From JAKRSE01 sp943369295 (lineage in GTDB: Bacteria; Armatimonadota; Fimbriimonadia; Fimbriimonadales; Fimbriimonadaceae): 64,000 bases of DNA. Each line of letters begins with the position of its first letter. Positions within the stretch are counted from its first letter, which is position 1. Below the pieces are notes generated by a model. It made no database searches. It was given only the letters and a program-made list of their open reading frames with translations, and was not told the origin of the DNA. The stretch covers positions 868,001-932,000 of the forward strand of contig CALRMU020000001.1 of assembly GCA_943369295.1 (NCBI GenBank). The letters run 5' to 3'. The translations under genes were made by a program, and so were the position numbers. Positions 7,805-14,219 of the stretch are shown one piece after another.

Positions 7805-8899
7805 TTACCCCGCGGCCATTTCCTTCAGAGTCTCGCTCCGCTCAGCTTTCTCAACCGAACCCCGACCGAGAACGACCTTAGTCATCACCCGACCCGTTTC
7901 TGAGTTGAGGTCGATGGTGCGGCCCCCTCTCTGCCAGTCGCCGTAGCCGCTGAAACCAGAACATCTTCCGTAAACCAGGCGGATTCCTTGCAGAGCCCCA
8001 ATGTAGTCATTGACGTGGTCGTGCCCGCAGAAGATCGCCTTGACCCTGCCCGAAGCGACGTAGCGGCTAAAAATCTCCCCCTTGTCCAGTTCAAAGCAGA
8101 CGTCTTCACCCTTGCGGCCGATAGCCAGCTTTTGGTCGAAGAGAGTTTTGAACTCAATAGTGGGGATGTGCTGCATGACAATGATCGGCTGGGTTCGACC
8201 CGCCTTTTTGTCATTCTCAATCTGCTGTTCAAACCACGCGGTCTGAGTGGCGTTAATGATCATTCCCGACTGGGGGTCTCCGCAGTTGAAGGCAAAAATC
8301 GAGGCGAAGGCTGGCTTGCGCCCGACCCTGAGGTCGATTCGATAGCATTGGTCTTTGCCTCCGCCTGGCTTGGCATTAAAGCCGGCCAGGCTGTTTTTCA
8401 TGCGGCTGTAGTAGTCGTCAAAAGAAATCTGTCCTGCCTTGCCGTTGGCGTGGTCGTGGTTGCCAAGGGCTACGGCCCAGGGTGCGCTCAGGTCGTTCAT
8501 GAACTCAATGGCGGTGTGCTCGGCGTTCTCTTTGTCGTTGTTGATGAAGTCGCCCGTGTGAAAAACCAGGTCGGGAGTGTTGTCGTCCACCAAGCCACGG
8601 ATCAGCTTTCTGGTCCCTTCATCCTTCAGGCGATTTTCTGCGGTGGGGGTGCCAAAATGGGTGTCGGTGAGCTGAAGAATCCTGAATCGACCTTCTTTCG
8701 CCAGGACAACCTCGCACAGATCGGTGCTGATTTTGTTGATGGCAGGGGCTTTGGCTTGGCTGAAGCTGAAGAATTCGGGCATCACGATGGCGGCTCCGGC
8801 TGCGGCAGTCCCGGCCAAAAAGTCTCTTCTGGTCACCCGTTTAGCCTGGCCCGCTAATGTTATGTCTGTGTAAAGGTCCCTGGGCTTAGGCCATTTCAT
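7805..8899 (-). CDS. Tat-exported calcineurin-like metallophosphatase
   Basis: A 364-residue protein with a twin-arginine leader (TRRDFLAGTAAAGAAIVMPEF near residues 23-43). The calcineurin-like phosphoesterase domain has all metal-binding blocks: LQLTDTHFG (D-x-H), HTGDFINN (GD), LGNHDHA (GNHD), VMQHIP and FCGHDHVND (GHDH). It therefore likely binds a dinuclear metal centre and hydrolyses a phosphoester outside the cytoplasm. This layout matches the family that includes Icc-like and purple-acid-phosphatase-like secreted enzymes. Substrate not predictable. Its start is about 75 bp from the tRNA-Ala gene, divergently arranged. Confidence 0.88.
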   Translation of the reverse strand: MKWPKPRDLYTDITLAGQAKRVTRRDFLAGTAAAGAAIVMPEFFSFSQAKAPAINKISTDLCEVVLAKEGRFRILQLTDTHFGTPTAENRLKDEGTRKLIRGLVDDNTPDLVFHTGDFINNDKENAEHTAIEFMNDLSAPWAVALGNHDHANGKAGQISFDDYYSRMKNSLAGFNAKPGGGKDQCYRIDLRVGRKPAFASIFAFNCGDPQSGMIINATQTAWFEQQIENDKKAGRTQPIIVMQHIPTIEFKTLFDQKLAIGRKGEDVCFELDKGEIFSRYVASGRVKAIFCGHDHVNDYIGALQGIRLVYGRCSGFSGYGDWQRGGRTIDLNSETGRVMTKVVLGRGSVEKAERSETLKEMAAG

Positions 8900-8929
8900 G
8901 GGGTTTGGTGGGCATCCTGGGCCTCATCC

Positions 8930-8959
8930 TTGCCCCGCTGGCCCGGTCTGTTCTATAAT
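8930..8959 (+). promoter_or_regulatory. Sigma70-type promoter for tRNA-Ala
   Basis: A perfect TATAAT sits at 8954-8959, 14 bp before the tRNA 5' end. A TTGCCC -35 lies at 8930-8935 with an 18-bp spacer. Position and strength fit a housekeeping promoter for the tRNA. Confidence 0.7.
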
Positions 8960-8973
8960 CATTTTCTCAGTGG

Positions 8974-9049
8974 GGGGGTTTAGCTCAGCTGGGAGAGCGC
9001 TTCCATGGCATGGAAGAGGCCAGGGGTTCGAGTCCCCTAACCTCCACCA
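8974..9049 (+). tRNA. tRNA-Ala (anticodon GGC)
   Basis: A 76-nt cloverleaf. The acceptor GGGGGTT pairs with AACCTCC (one G-U), D arm GCTCAGCTGGGAGAGC, anticodon stem CTTCC/GGAAG with loop ATGGCAT (anticodon GGC, reading GCC/GCU alanine codons). The T arm is AGGGG TTCGAGT CCCCT, and the CCA end is encoded. A TATAAT promoter lies upstream and an inverted-repeat terminator directly downstream. Confidence 0.96.
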
Positions 9050-9092
9050 AATAACAAAGGAGAACGTCCATAGGGTGTTCTCTTTTGTTATT
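9050..9092 (+). terminator. Inverted-repeat terminator after tRNA-Ala
   Basis: AATAACAAAGGAGAAC (9050-9065) pairs with GTTCTCTTTTGTTATT (9077-9092) across an 11-nt loop, with only one G-U pair. It begins right after the encoded CCA. The TCTTTTGTTATTT arm supplies the weak U-rich part. Confidence 0.7.
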
Positions 9093-9165
9093 TACCAGGT
9101 TAGGGACGAGAAGTTTATCCCGCCGAGCGAAATGAGACGGGAAGTCCCCTAACCTCCACCAAATT

Positions 9166-9199
9166 AAAAAGGACCAACTCATCGAGTTGGTCCTTTTTT
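9166..9199 (+). terminator. Rho-independent terminator in second duplication unit
   Basis: AAAAAGGACCAACTC, loop ATC, GAGTTGGTCCTTTTTT is a perfect stem ending in a T-run, with an A-run on the opposite side so it could work in both directions. It sits at the position equivalent to the terminator at 9050-9092 but has an unrelated stem sequence. Confidence 0.85.
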
Positions 9200-9338
9200 A
9201 TCTGCAGGTTGGATGAGACGAGAAGTTTATCCCGCCGAGCAAAGCGAGACGGTTAGTCCCCTAGTGTCTCACCGACGGTGCCACAGTTACCCTCTGCTGA
9301 GGCCGGGTTACGCTTCACCACGATCCTGGGCTTAGTGG

Positions 9339-9749
9339 CTATTTGTCAGTGGAGCGCATCTCGGCGATCCATTCCTTGGTGCAGCTGAGCCGAAGTGCAA
9401 GCTTGCTGTTCGGTTCAACCACACGCCAAAATGGCGTCACATCTTTTGGACTGGCACCAGCCTGGATTTCTTCCCAGGCGAGCTCGGCTACGATGCGGAG
9501 AAAAATGCTCGTGGTTGCCGGGCATGTGACCTCCGCCTGGTGTTTTTTAGCTAAGGATTCGCGCAGTTCGTCGAGGGTGCGAAGCTCGCCAGGCTTGAGG
9601 TCTCGGATCCAAGCGTCGATCTCTTGAGGGGTTGAGATCAGCATGAGCTGGCCCGGTTTCATGCCAGCAAAGGGCGTTTCCAGGATTTTTTTCTCTGGAA
9701 CAGTGCGTGAGAAATACTTATCTTGCCAACTTTTCTTCTTCGCGGCCAT
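9339..9749 (-). CDS. Small conserved protein resembling alkyltransferase-like (MGMT-related) proteins
   Basis: A 136-residue protein rich in Lys at the N-terminus (MAAKKKSWQDKYFSRTVPEK). Its C-terminal half contains VTCPATTSIFLRIVAELAWE and VTPFWRVVEPNSKLALRLSC. The PFWRVV segment recalls the winged-helix DNA-binding part of O6-methylguanine methyltransferases (PWHRVV), and annotations of similar proteins as MGMT-family exist. The PCHR active-site motif is absent, so alkyl transfer is not supported. Its start overlaps the end of the upstream membrane-protein gene by 32 bp. Function open. Confidence 0.6.
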   Translation of the reverse strand: MAAKKKSWQDKYFSRTVPEKKILETPFAGMKPGQLMLISTPQEIDAWIRDLKPGELRTLDELRESLAKKHQAEVTCPATTSIFLRIVAELAWEEIQAGASPKDVTPFWRVVEPNSKLALRLSCTKEWIAEMRSTDK

Positions 9750-10098
9750 CGACTTTTCCTCCGTTTCGACTCTTAGGTTTCATAAGGGCGATCACAGCAG
9801 GCACGACCAAATAAATGGGGACGACCTGAGTTGCGATCATGACCAAGGGCTGCCTTAACAGCAGTCCGAGCACCACAAAATCAAATGTACCGGCCACGAC
9901 CACTGCACCCCAGGCTGAGGGAAGAGTGACGGTTCGGTTCCGGTTGGCTATGAGGGCGGACCCTATAACACACGCCGCCATGCCCAACTTGAAGGCAGCG
10001 AAGTCGATCTTGAGACTGCCTTCAGAGCTAAAGAAAGGGATCGAGACGAGGAATGGAACAAGCCAGATCCAAGAGCCCAGTTTCAGCGAGTGAAGCAT
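9718..10098 (-). CDS. Small multi-pass membrane protein
   Basis: A 126-residue protein with about four hydrophobic segments: IWLVPFLVSIPFF, GMAACVIGSALIA, WGAVVVAGTFDFVVLGLLL and LVMIATQVVPIYLVVPAVIALM. A charged Lys/Arg/Glu-rich cytosolic tail follows. No family recognised. It lies 16 bp downstream of the AraC-type gene and overlaps the following small gene by 32 bp, so the three may be one transcript. Confidence 0.65.
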   Translation of the reverse strand: MLHSLKLGSWIWLVPFLVSIPFFSSEGSLKIDFAAFKLGMAACVIGSALIANRNRTVTLPSAWGAVVVAGTFDFVVLGLLLRQPLVMIATQVVPIYLVVPAVIALMKPKSRNGGKVDGREEEKLAR

Positions 10099-10114
10099 GA
10101 TGAGAGATTACGTT

Positions 10115-10945
10115 CTAGGCATCTAGAATGGATTGAACATTTCGGCCAATATGGGTCTGCTTCATGTATTGGCCGGGAGTCAAGCCAGTGAACTTGCGAA
10201 ACTCGCGGATCGCATGAGCTTGGTCAGAGTAGCCAAGGGTGTCGAGCACACCTTCGTCTTGCAGACGAGCGAGTAGACGCTGAAACCGGGTGATCCTATG
10301 CAAATCTTTGGGGCCAACTCCAGCGTGCTGGCGCTGCAGACGTCGGAGCTGCCGGGGGGAATAGCTCGCCGCAAGGGCCATTTCTAGCGGCTCGCCCAAC
10401 CGACGAAAGAGCCCGGTGTGTTCTGAATCAAGGCGTTCCATCTCGTTTTCAAACCACGCAAGGTAGTTGGCCGCATGATGGGTTTCGATCGGGGCGGTTT
10501 GAAGACGTGAGAGTAGGAAGAAATAAATCAGGTCGGCCCAAGACTGTTCCTTGCTTAGCCAGCCACGGCCGTCGGGCTCGTTATCGTTCATGAGGAACCA
10601 ATCTGAACAGTCCCACAAGAGGAAACCGACCCCCATCAGGAAAGAGCCGGGCTCGCATTGCAGACGAACAGGGCTCAATGCAGGGCGAACCACGAAAGGG
10701 ACAGTCTCTATGGTTCCGTGAAGGTCAAAGATGACGTGTACCTGAAGATCTGGCACGAAAGTGAATTGAAAAGGATGGTCACCGGTTTTTAGGCACCAGA
10801 TAGTTCTCCAAGGGCCTGGAGCTGTTCGATAGCTTATATTGGCGCCCGACTCCCTCGGTACACCAAAAAGACGCGGTTGGAAGGCTGTTTCATTTGGGAG
10901 CATGAATGCATCTGGATCAAGAAACGTTAAAGAATCCGAGTTCAT
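10115..10945 (-). CDS. AraC-family transcriptional regulator
   Basis: A 276-residue regulator taken from the ATG at 10945 (MNSDSLTFLDPDAF); a longer in-frame start at 10990 adds 15 residues. The N-terminal ~150 residues form an AraC-ligand-type domain. The C-terminal third has the double helix-turn-helix: ASYSPRQLRRLQRQHAGVGP, then LGYSDQAHAIREFRKFTGLT and PGQYMK. The ligand is unknown. The two small downstream genes share its orientation. The 275 bp between its start and the next remnant (10946-11220) hold nothing I can identify. Confidence 0.85.
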   Translation of the reverse strand: MNSDSLTFLDPDAFMLPNETAFQPRLFGVPRESGANISYRTAPGPWRTIWCLKTGDHPFQFTFVPDLQVHVIFDLHGTIETVPFVVRPALSPVRLQCEPGSFLMGVGFLLWDCSDWFLMNDNEPDGRGWLSKEQSWADLIYFFLLSRLQTAPIETHHAANYLAWFENEMERLDSEHTGLFRRLGEPLEMALAASYSPRQLRRLQRQHAGVGPKDLHRITRFQRLLARLQDEGVLDTLGYSDQAHAIREFRKFTGLTPGQYMKQTHIGRNVQSILDA

Positions 10946-11220
10946 GGCTGCTGCCGAATGAAAGCCTACTTCATCGCTGCAGTGTCTCAACCTTAAGGGT
11001 TATCTGCCGCCCAGCCAGCCTAAGAATACTTGGTTCATTTTACCGAGAGCCCCGCATCCGACACGATCAATGAGGTGTTCCGGGTCCGGCCGCCTCAGAG
11101 GGACGATCAGGTGGGCTCTCTGCACCTTTTTGATGCACCAATTGTTTCCCCAGATTTTTTGACTTGGTGCGAAGTGTTGTTCTTTAGGCTAAGCAGCCGC
11201 ATGAACCCAGCCTGAGCCGC

Positions 11221-11403
11221 CTAGAAATGCCCCTTTAAATCCAGCCAAGGGACCAGAGAAAGTTCCTCTGACAAGGTCTCAAGAATTGCTTCAGTGCGCT
11301 CGTCAAAGAACCTTTCGGGAGGATTTTGGTAATGACTGATGACCCCGTTGCGATCCTGGTGTAGGTTTCCAAGATTCAAAAAGTCACCACGCCAAGATCC
11401 TCG
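11221..11403 (-). pseudogene. C-terminal remnant of a protein-coding gene, possibly SUKH/SMI1-like
   Basis: A 60-codon minus-strand open stretch ends in TAG at 11221 and is closed upstream by TGA at 11404-11406. It reads as convincing protein (GDFLNLGNLHQDRNGVISHY ... RFFDERTEAILETLSEELSL ... PWLDLKGHF) but has no good start codon. The pattern of an Asn/Gly/Asp-rich strand followed by an ExILETLSEEL helix recalls the end of SMI1/KNR4 (SUKH) domains, and a SUKH-like gene lies about 850 bp upstream. The N-terminal part is missing or frameshifted. Confidence 0.35.
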
Positions 11404-11460
11404 TCAAGGCATTTGTGGGTATGGCGCGTTTAGTTCCGTTCACCCACAAACTGCACTTGG

Positions 11461-12162
11461 CTATTTGATAAGCCACTCGGGATCTTCTCGAAGCTGACTC
11501 ACGAGGCGGTCGTGGGCGACGCGGGTGTGAACCAAGCATCCCCAGTCCAATTCGATCAGAGCGTCTTCCTTTAGCCAGAGCTCGTGGACTTTCTCCCGAT
11601 TACGGAGAATCGGTTCTTGGCTCCGAAGCTTTAAGGATTCCTCCTTCGTTTTGCCCTCTGCCGTAATCACCTTTACCTGCACCTGCGATTCATTTAATGC
11701 GTAGGGAACCCGGGCATTTTCTTCGGCAGCCTCGATGACGACAGACTGCATAAAATCGGAACCGAATAGGAATTCAAGGCTGGAGTAGTTGGTGATCTCC
11801 GGAACTGGCGACCCCATGCCAGAAGGAGTCATGGCATAGATGTTTCCGGGGATCATGATGGCAGCGCTTCGTCCCGTCACCATCCATGAATGGGTGGGAT
11901 GAAGCGTCCTCGCTTTGGCTCCTAACACTTGGAAGGCGGCCTCGGAAATCTCGCCGTTTAAAATGCTTGCCGTTGATACATCGAAGATCTCGGATTGCCC
12001 TGAAAACGTTGGGAAATAGTTGACCTTTTTGGCTCTTTGGGCAAGCACGAAGTTCACCAGATCAACTGCTGTCCCGTCGAACCCCGCAGGAATGGCCCCA
12101 TGGATAACCACCGGACTATCACGATTCAGGAGCGGTTCGATGGTTTCTAACAAGCGTCCCAT
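11461..12162 (-). CDS. AAC(3)-like N-acetyltransferase-family protein
   Basis: A 233-residue protein resembling the aminoglycoside 3-N-acetyltransferase fold. It has a hydrophobic strand SPVVIHGAIPAGF (usual VHSSLSAxG), the VNYFPTFSG strand (usual VMPTFT), and SILNGEISEAAFQVL with ARTLHPTHSWMVTGRSAA (usual RSxHPxxSxAAxG). Acetyl-CoA-dependent amine acetylation is the family activity. Antibiotic resistance is not implied, since many members act on other amines. The open frame continues upstream to 12243 without a stop or good start, so the N-terminus may be longer. Confidence 0.6.
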   Translation of the reverse strand: MGRLLETIEPLLNRDSPVVIHGAIPAGFDGTAVDLVNFVLAQRAKKVNYFPTFSGQSEIFDVSTASILNGEISEAAFQVLGAKARTLHPTHSWMVTGRSAAIMIPGNIYAMTPSGMGSPVPEITNYSSLEFLFGSDFMQSVVIEAAEENARVPYALNESQVQVKVITAEGKTKEESLKLRSQEPILRNREKVHELWLKEDALIELDWGCLVHTRVAHDRLVSQLREDPEWLIK

Positions 12163-12243
12163 TGCCTCGTAAATCCTACCTTGGCAGCCTCTGATCGTGC
12201 GATTCGATTTGCCTCCACAGAGCTGGCAGTAGCTGAACTCAGG

Positions 12244-12939
12244 CTACAGAGGGTACATGGCTTCAAGCGGGGCACGAAGCTCCGGAGCCATTCTGCGGGC
12301 CCGCGAAAGGATGCAGGCAAAGTAGTTGCGAATCGGGATTCGCTCACGAGTAAAGAGATGCATGTAAGTCTGGTCGTCCACCATGCTACCGACCAAATCG
12401 TACAAGGACTCTCCCTCGTAGGGGTCCGTGGCATTTGGGGCAGCGGCCATCATTTCCTGAACCACTTCCAGTGTTGAAGCATCCAGGTCACCGCTGAAGA
12501 GGGGGCTTGGGCCATCATCGTCGAAGAACTCCTCCACAGAAGAACTATCGGCCAGCCAGCTAAAGAAAGCTTCCATAGATGGGGCAATCATGCGGTCCCC
12601 GCCGTCGTGACGGGACTGCATGACGAACCCCTTGCCTGGCCCGCGAACGATGACTCCGACCGGATCTGAGGCATAGCCATCCTTCACAAAAAACGGCCAG
12701 GGGTAGTAGATTGTGTGTTCCAGAGGCTTGTATTGCACAATCCTTTTGGCGGTCTCAATCGTTACGACTTCTCCTCTGATCGAGGGCAGCTCGGCTCCGT
12801 CTCCTCGCGCATAAAGCTCGCGGAGCTGGTTAGGAATCTCAAGTCCAGCTAGGGTGGCTTGTGCTTCAAGGGCAGAGATGTCGACTGGAGAGCCAAACTT
12901 CAGACTCAACAGATCAAGGACTTGAGAAAAGGAAAGCAT
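12244..12939 (-). CDS. SUKH (SMI1/KNR4)-like protein
   Basis: A 231-residue protein, start placed at the ATG at 12939 (MLSFSQVLDLLSLKFG); a longer frame to 13017 lacks conserved character. The N-terminal ~125 residues follow the SUKH pattern: helix, EIPNQLRELYARGDGAELP (usual LPxxYxxFLxxxNG), then PVGVIVRGPGKGFVMQSRHD and PSMEAFFSWLAD. SUKH domains occur as immunity proteins in polymorphic toxin systems and also as general cellular proteins. No toxin gene is adjacent, so an immunity role is not supported here. Confidence 0.5.
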   Translation of the reverse strand: MLSFSQVLDLLSLKFGSPVDISALEAQATLAGLEIPNQLRELYARGDGAELPSIRGEVVTIETAKRIVQYKPLEHTIYYPWPFFVKDGYASDPVGVIVRGPGKGFVMQSRHDGGDRMIAPSMEAFFSWLADSSSVEEFFDDDGPSPLFSGDLDASTLEVVQEMMAAAPNATDPYEGESLYDLVGSMVDDQTYMHLFTRERIPIRNYFACILSRARRMAPELRAPLEAMYPL

Positions 12940-13027
12940 TTTTAAGATAACCTTTGGACGTTGGGAATCAATTACGTCAGGGAGAGGTGCGCCGAGCGTC
13001 TCCCCCCTCGTGGACATCTAATAGGCT

Positions 13028-14134
13028 TCACCTTACCTCAACCACGGGAGACCCCAGAACATCCAGCCGAGGCACAATTCCCAACCCCGGAGACGAGGAG
13101 GCTTGCATCATTCCATTCACGCGCTGCGGAGCGCCTTCAGCAAGACTCACAGAAACGTAGCTGTTAAAGTCGGTAGATGTGAAGCGGCTTGCTTCGGGCG
13201 TGCTGTGAGCCAAATGAGCGATAGCCGCCGTCACAATGTCTCCGCCCCAGCTGTCTTCTATCGTCATCGCGATCCCCATGGAGACGCAGAGATCACGAAC
13301 TTGGCGGGCCTTAGTCAGTCCGCCCAGCTTGCTGATCTTGATGTTGACGACATCCATCGCGAGATCTCTTTGAGCTCGAATGAGCATTTCGAGAGAGTCG
13401 ATGTTCTCATCGAGGACGAAAGGATGGTTGGTGTGGCGACGGACGGAAAGGCACTCTTCGTAAGTCCGGCAGGGCTGTTCGATATAAACATCCACGTCTT
13501 TACAGGCCAGCACCACACGCATTGCCTCGTGCAGAGACCAGCCAGTATTGGCGTCGGCAACCAGTCGGTCACCTGGCTCAAGCTTAGCGGCAACAGCATG
13601 AATGCGCTGAATATCAACATCAGGGTCACCTCCGACTTTCAGCTGGAATCGCCGATAGCCTTCGGCGCGATACTTGCCGACCTTGTCTGCCATTTCGTTA
13701 GGTGACTCCTGTGAAATCGCTCGGTAAAGAGTGATGTCTTTGCCAAAGCGGCCGCCCAGCAGAGTGCAGACAGGCTGGCCAGTTGTCTTGCCCAAGATGT
13801 CCCAGCAGGCCATGTCGATTCCCGACTTGACGTAGGGATGGCCTTGAAGAGCCGCGTCCATGCGTTGATTCAGCACTCCAATTTCGCAGGCGTCGAAACC
13901 GATAATGTGGGGGCCAAGCTCCAAAAGGCCAGCGCGCACTCCGGCCGCATAGGCGGGCAGATAAAAGGGGCCAAGGGGGCAGACCTCGCCCCAGCCGGTC
14001 ACCCCTTCGGTCGTCTCAACTTCGATGACGGTACTATCGAACACCGAAACCGACTTGCCTCCCGACCAGTTGTAGCTGCCTTCGTAAAGAGGAAGGTCAA
14101 CCTGGTACGCCCGAATCGCTTTGATGGCCATCAA
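13028..14134 (-). CDS. Enolase-superfamily dehydratase/epimerase (mandelate racemase group)
   Basis: A 368-residue member of the mandelate racemase/muconate lactonising enzyme family. The N-terminal capping domain starts IKAIRAYQVDLPLYEGSYNW. In the barrel, FQLKVGGDP carries the KxK-like strand, VADANTGWS gives the first metal Asp (DAN), DVYIEQP the second metal Glu, and FVLDENI the third (DE). ISKLGGL holds the second catalytic Lys. The overall pattern, especially the SGG capping loop and the LPGH-like LQGHPYVKSGIDMACWDI, resembles cis-3-hydroxyproline dehydratase and proline-betaine epimerase types. Exact substrate unknown. It is divergent from the GH95 gene. Confidence 0.82.
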   Translation of the reverse strand: MMAIKAIRAYQVDLPLYEGSYNWSGGKSVSVFDSTVIEVETTEGVTGWGEVCPLGPFYLPAYAAGVRAGLLELGPHIIGFDACEIGVLNQRMDAALQGHPYVKSGIDMACWDILGKTTGQPVCTLLGGRFGKDITLYRAISQESPNEMADKVGKYRAEGYRRFQLKVGGDPDVDIQRIHAVAAKLEPGDRLVADANTGWSLHEAMRVVLACKDVDVYIEQPCRTYEECLSVRRHTNHPFVLDENIDSLEMLIRAQRDLAMDVVNIKISKLGGLTKARQVRDLCVSMGIAMTIEDSWGGDIVTAAIAHLAHSTPEASRFTSTDFNSYVSVSLAEGAPQRVNGMMQASSSPGLGIVPRLDVLGSPVVEVR

Positions 14135-14219
14135 GCTTAATCTTGAACTAACCGGCAGGCTTCAGGTGCTAGGATTTGAAAAAAGTACTCGCTAGCTCGC
14201 TCAACTGCCTTCACCCAAC

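Larger units (their letters stand above)
9031..9263 (+). repeat. 112-bp tandem duplication of the tRNA-Ala 3' end and its downstream tail
   Basis: The tRNA 3' end AGTCCCCTAACCTCCACCAA plus AT (9031-9052) recurs identically at 9143-9164, and a shortened AGTCCCCTA recurs at 9255-9263, spaced 112 bp each time. A second marker, GACGAGAAGTTTATCCCGCC followed by GAGC, is repeated at 9105-9128 and 9217-9240, also 112 bp apart. Each full unit therefore holds a tRNA-end fragment, a hairpin with a T-tract, and the GACGAGAAG segment. The hairpins occupy equivalent positions but differ in sequence (9050-9092 and 9166-9199). Confidence 0.85.

Noticed and set aside
7988..8857. 289-codon plus-strand frame opposite the metallophosphatase
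   Set aside because: Antisense shadow; the minus-strand protein carries a full set of metallophosphatase motifs and a Tat leader.
9031..9164. attL/attR of an integrated element at tRNA-Ala
   Set aside because: The direct repeats are only 112 bp apart, with no integrase or cargo; a local tandem duplication explains them better.
8898..9182. Frames crossing tRNA-Ala on both strands
   Set aside because: They run through the tRNA and its terminators and have no protein-like conservation.
11030..11215. 61-codon plus-strand frame upstream of the AraC gene
   Set aside because: No ribosome binding site or recognisable sequence; likely chance.
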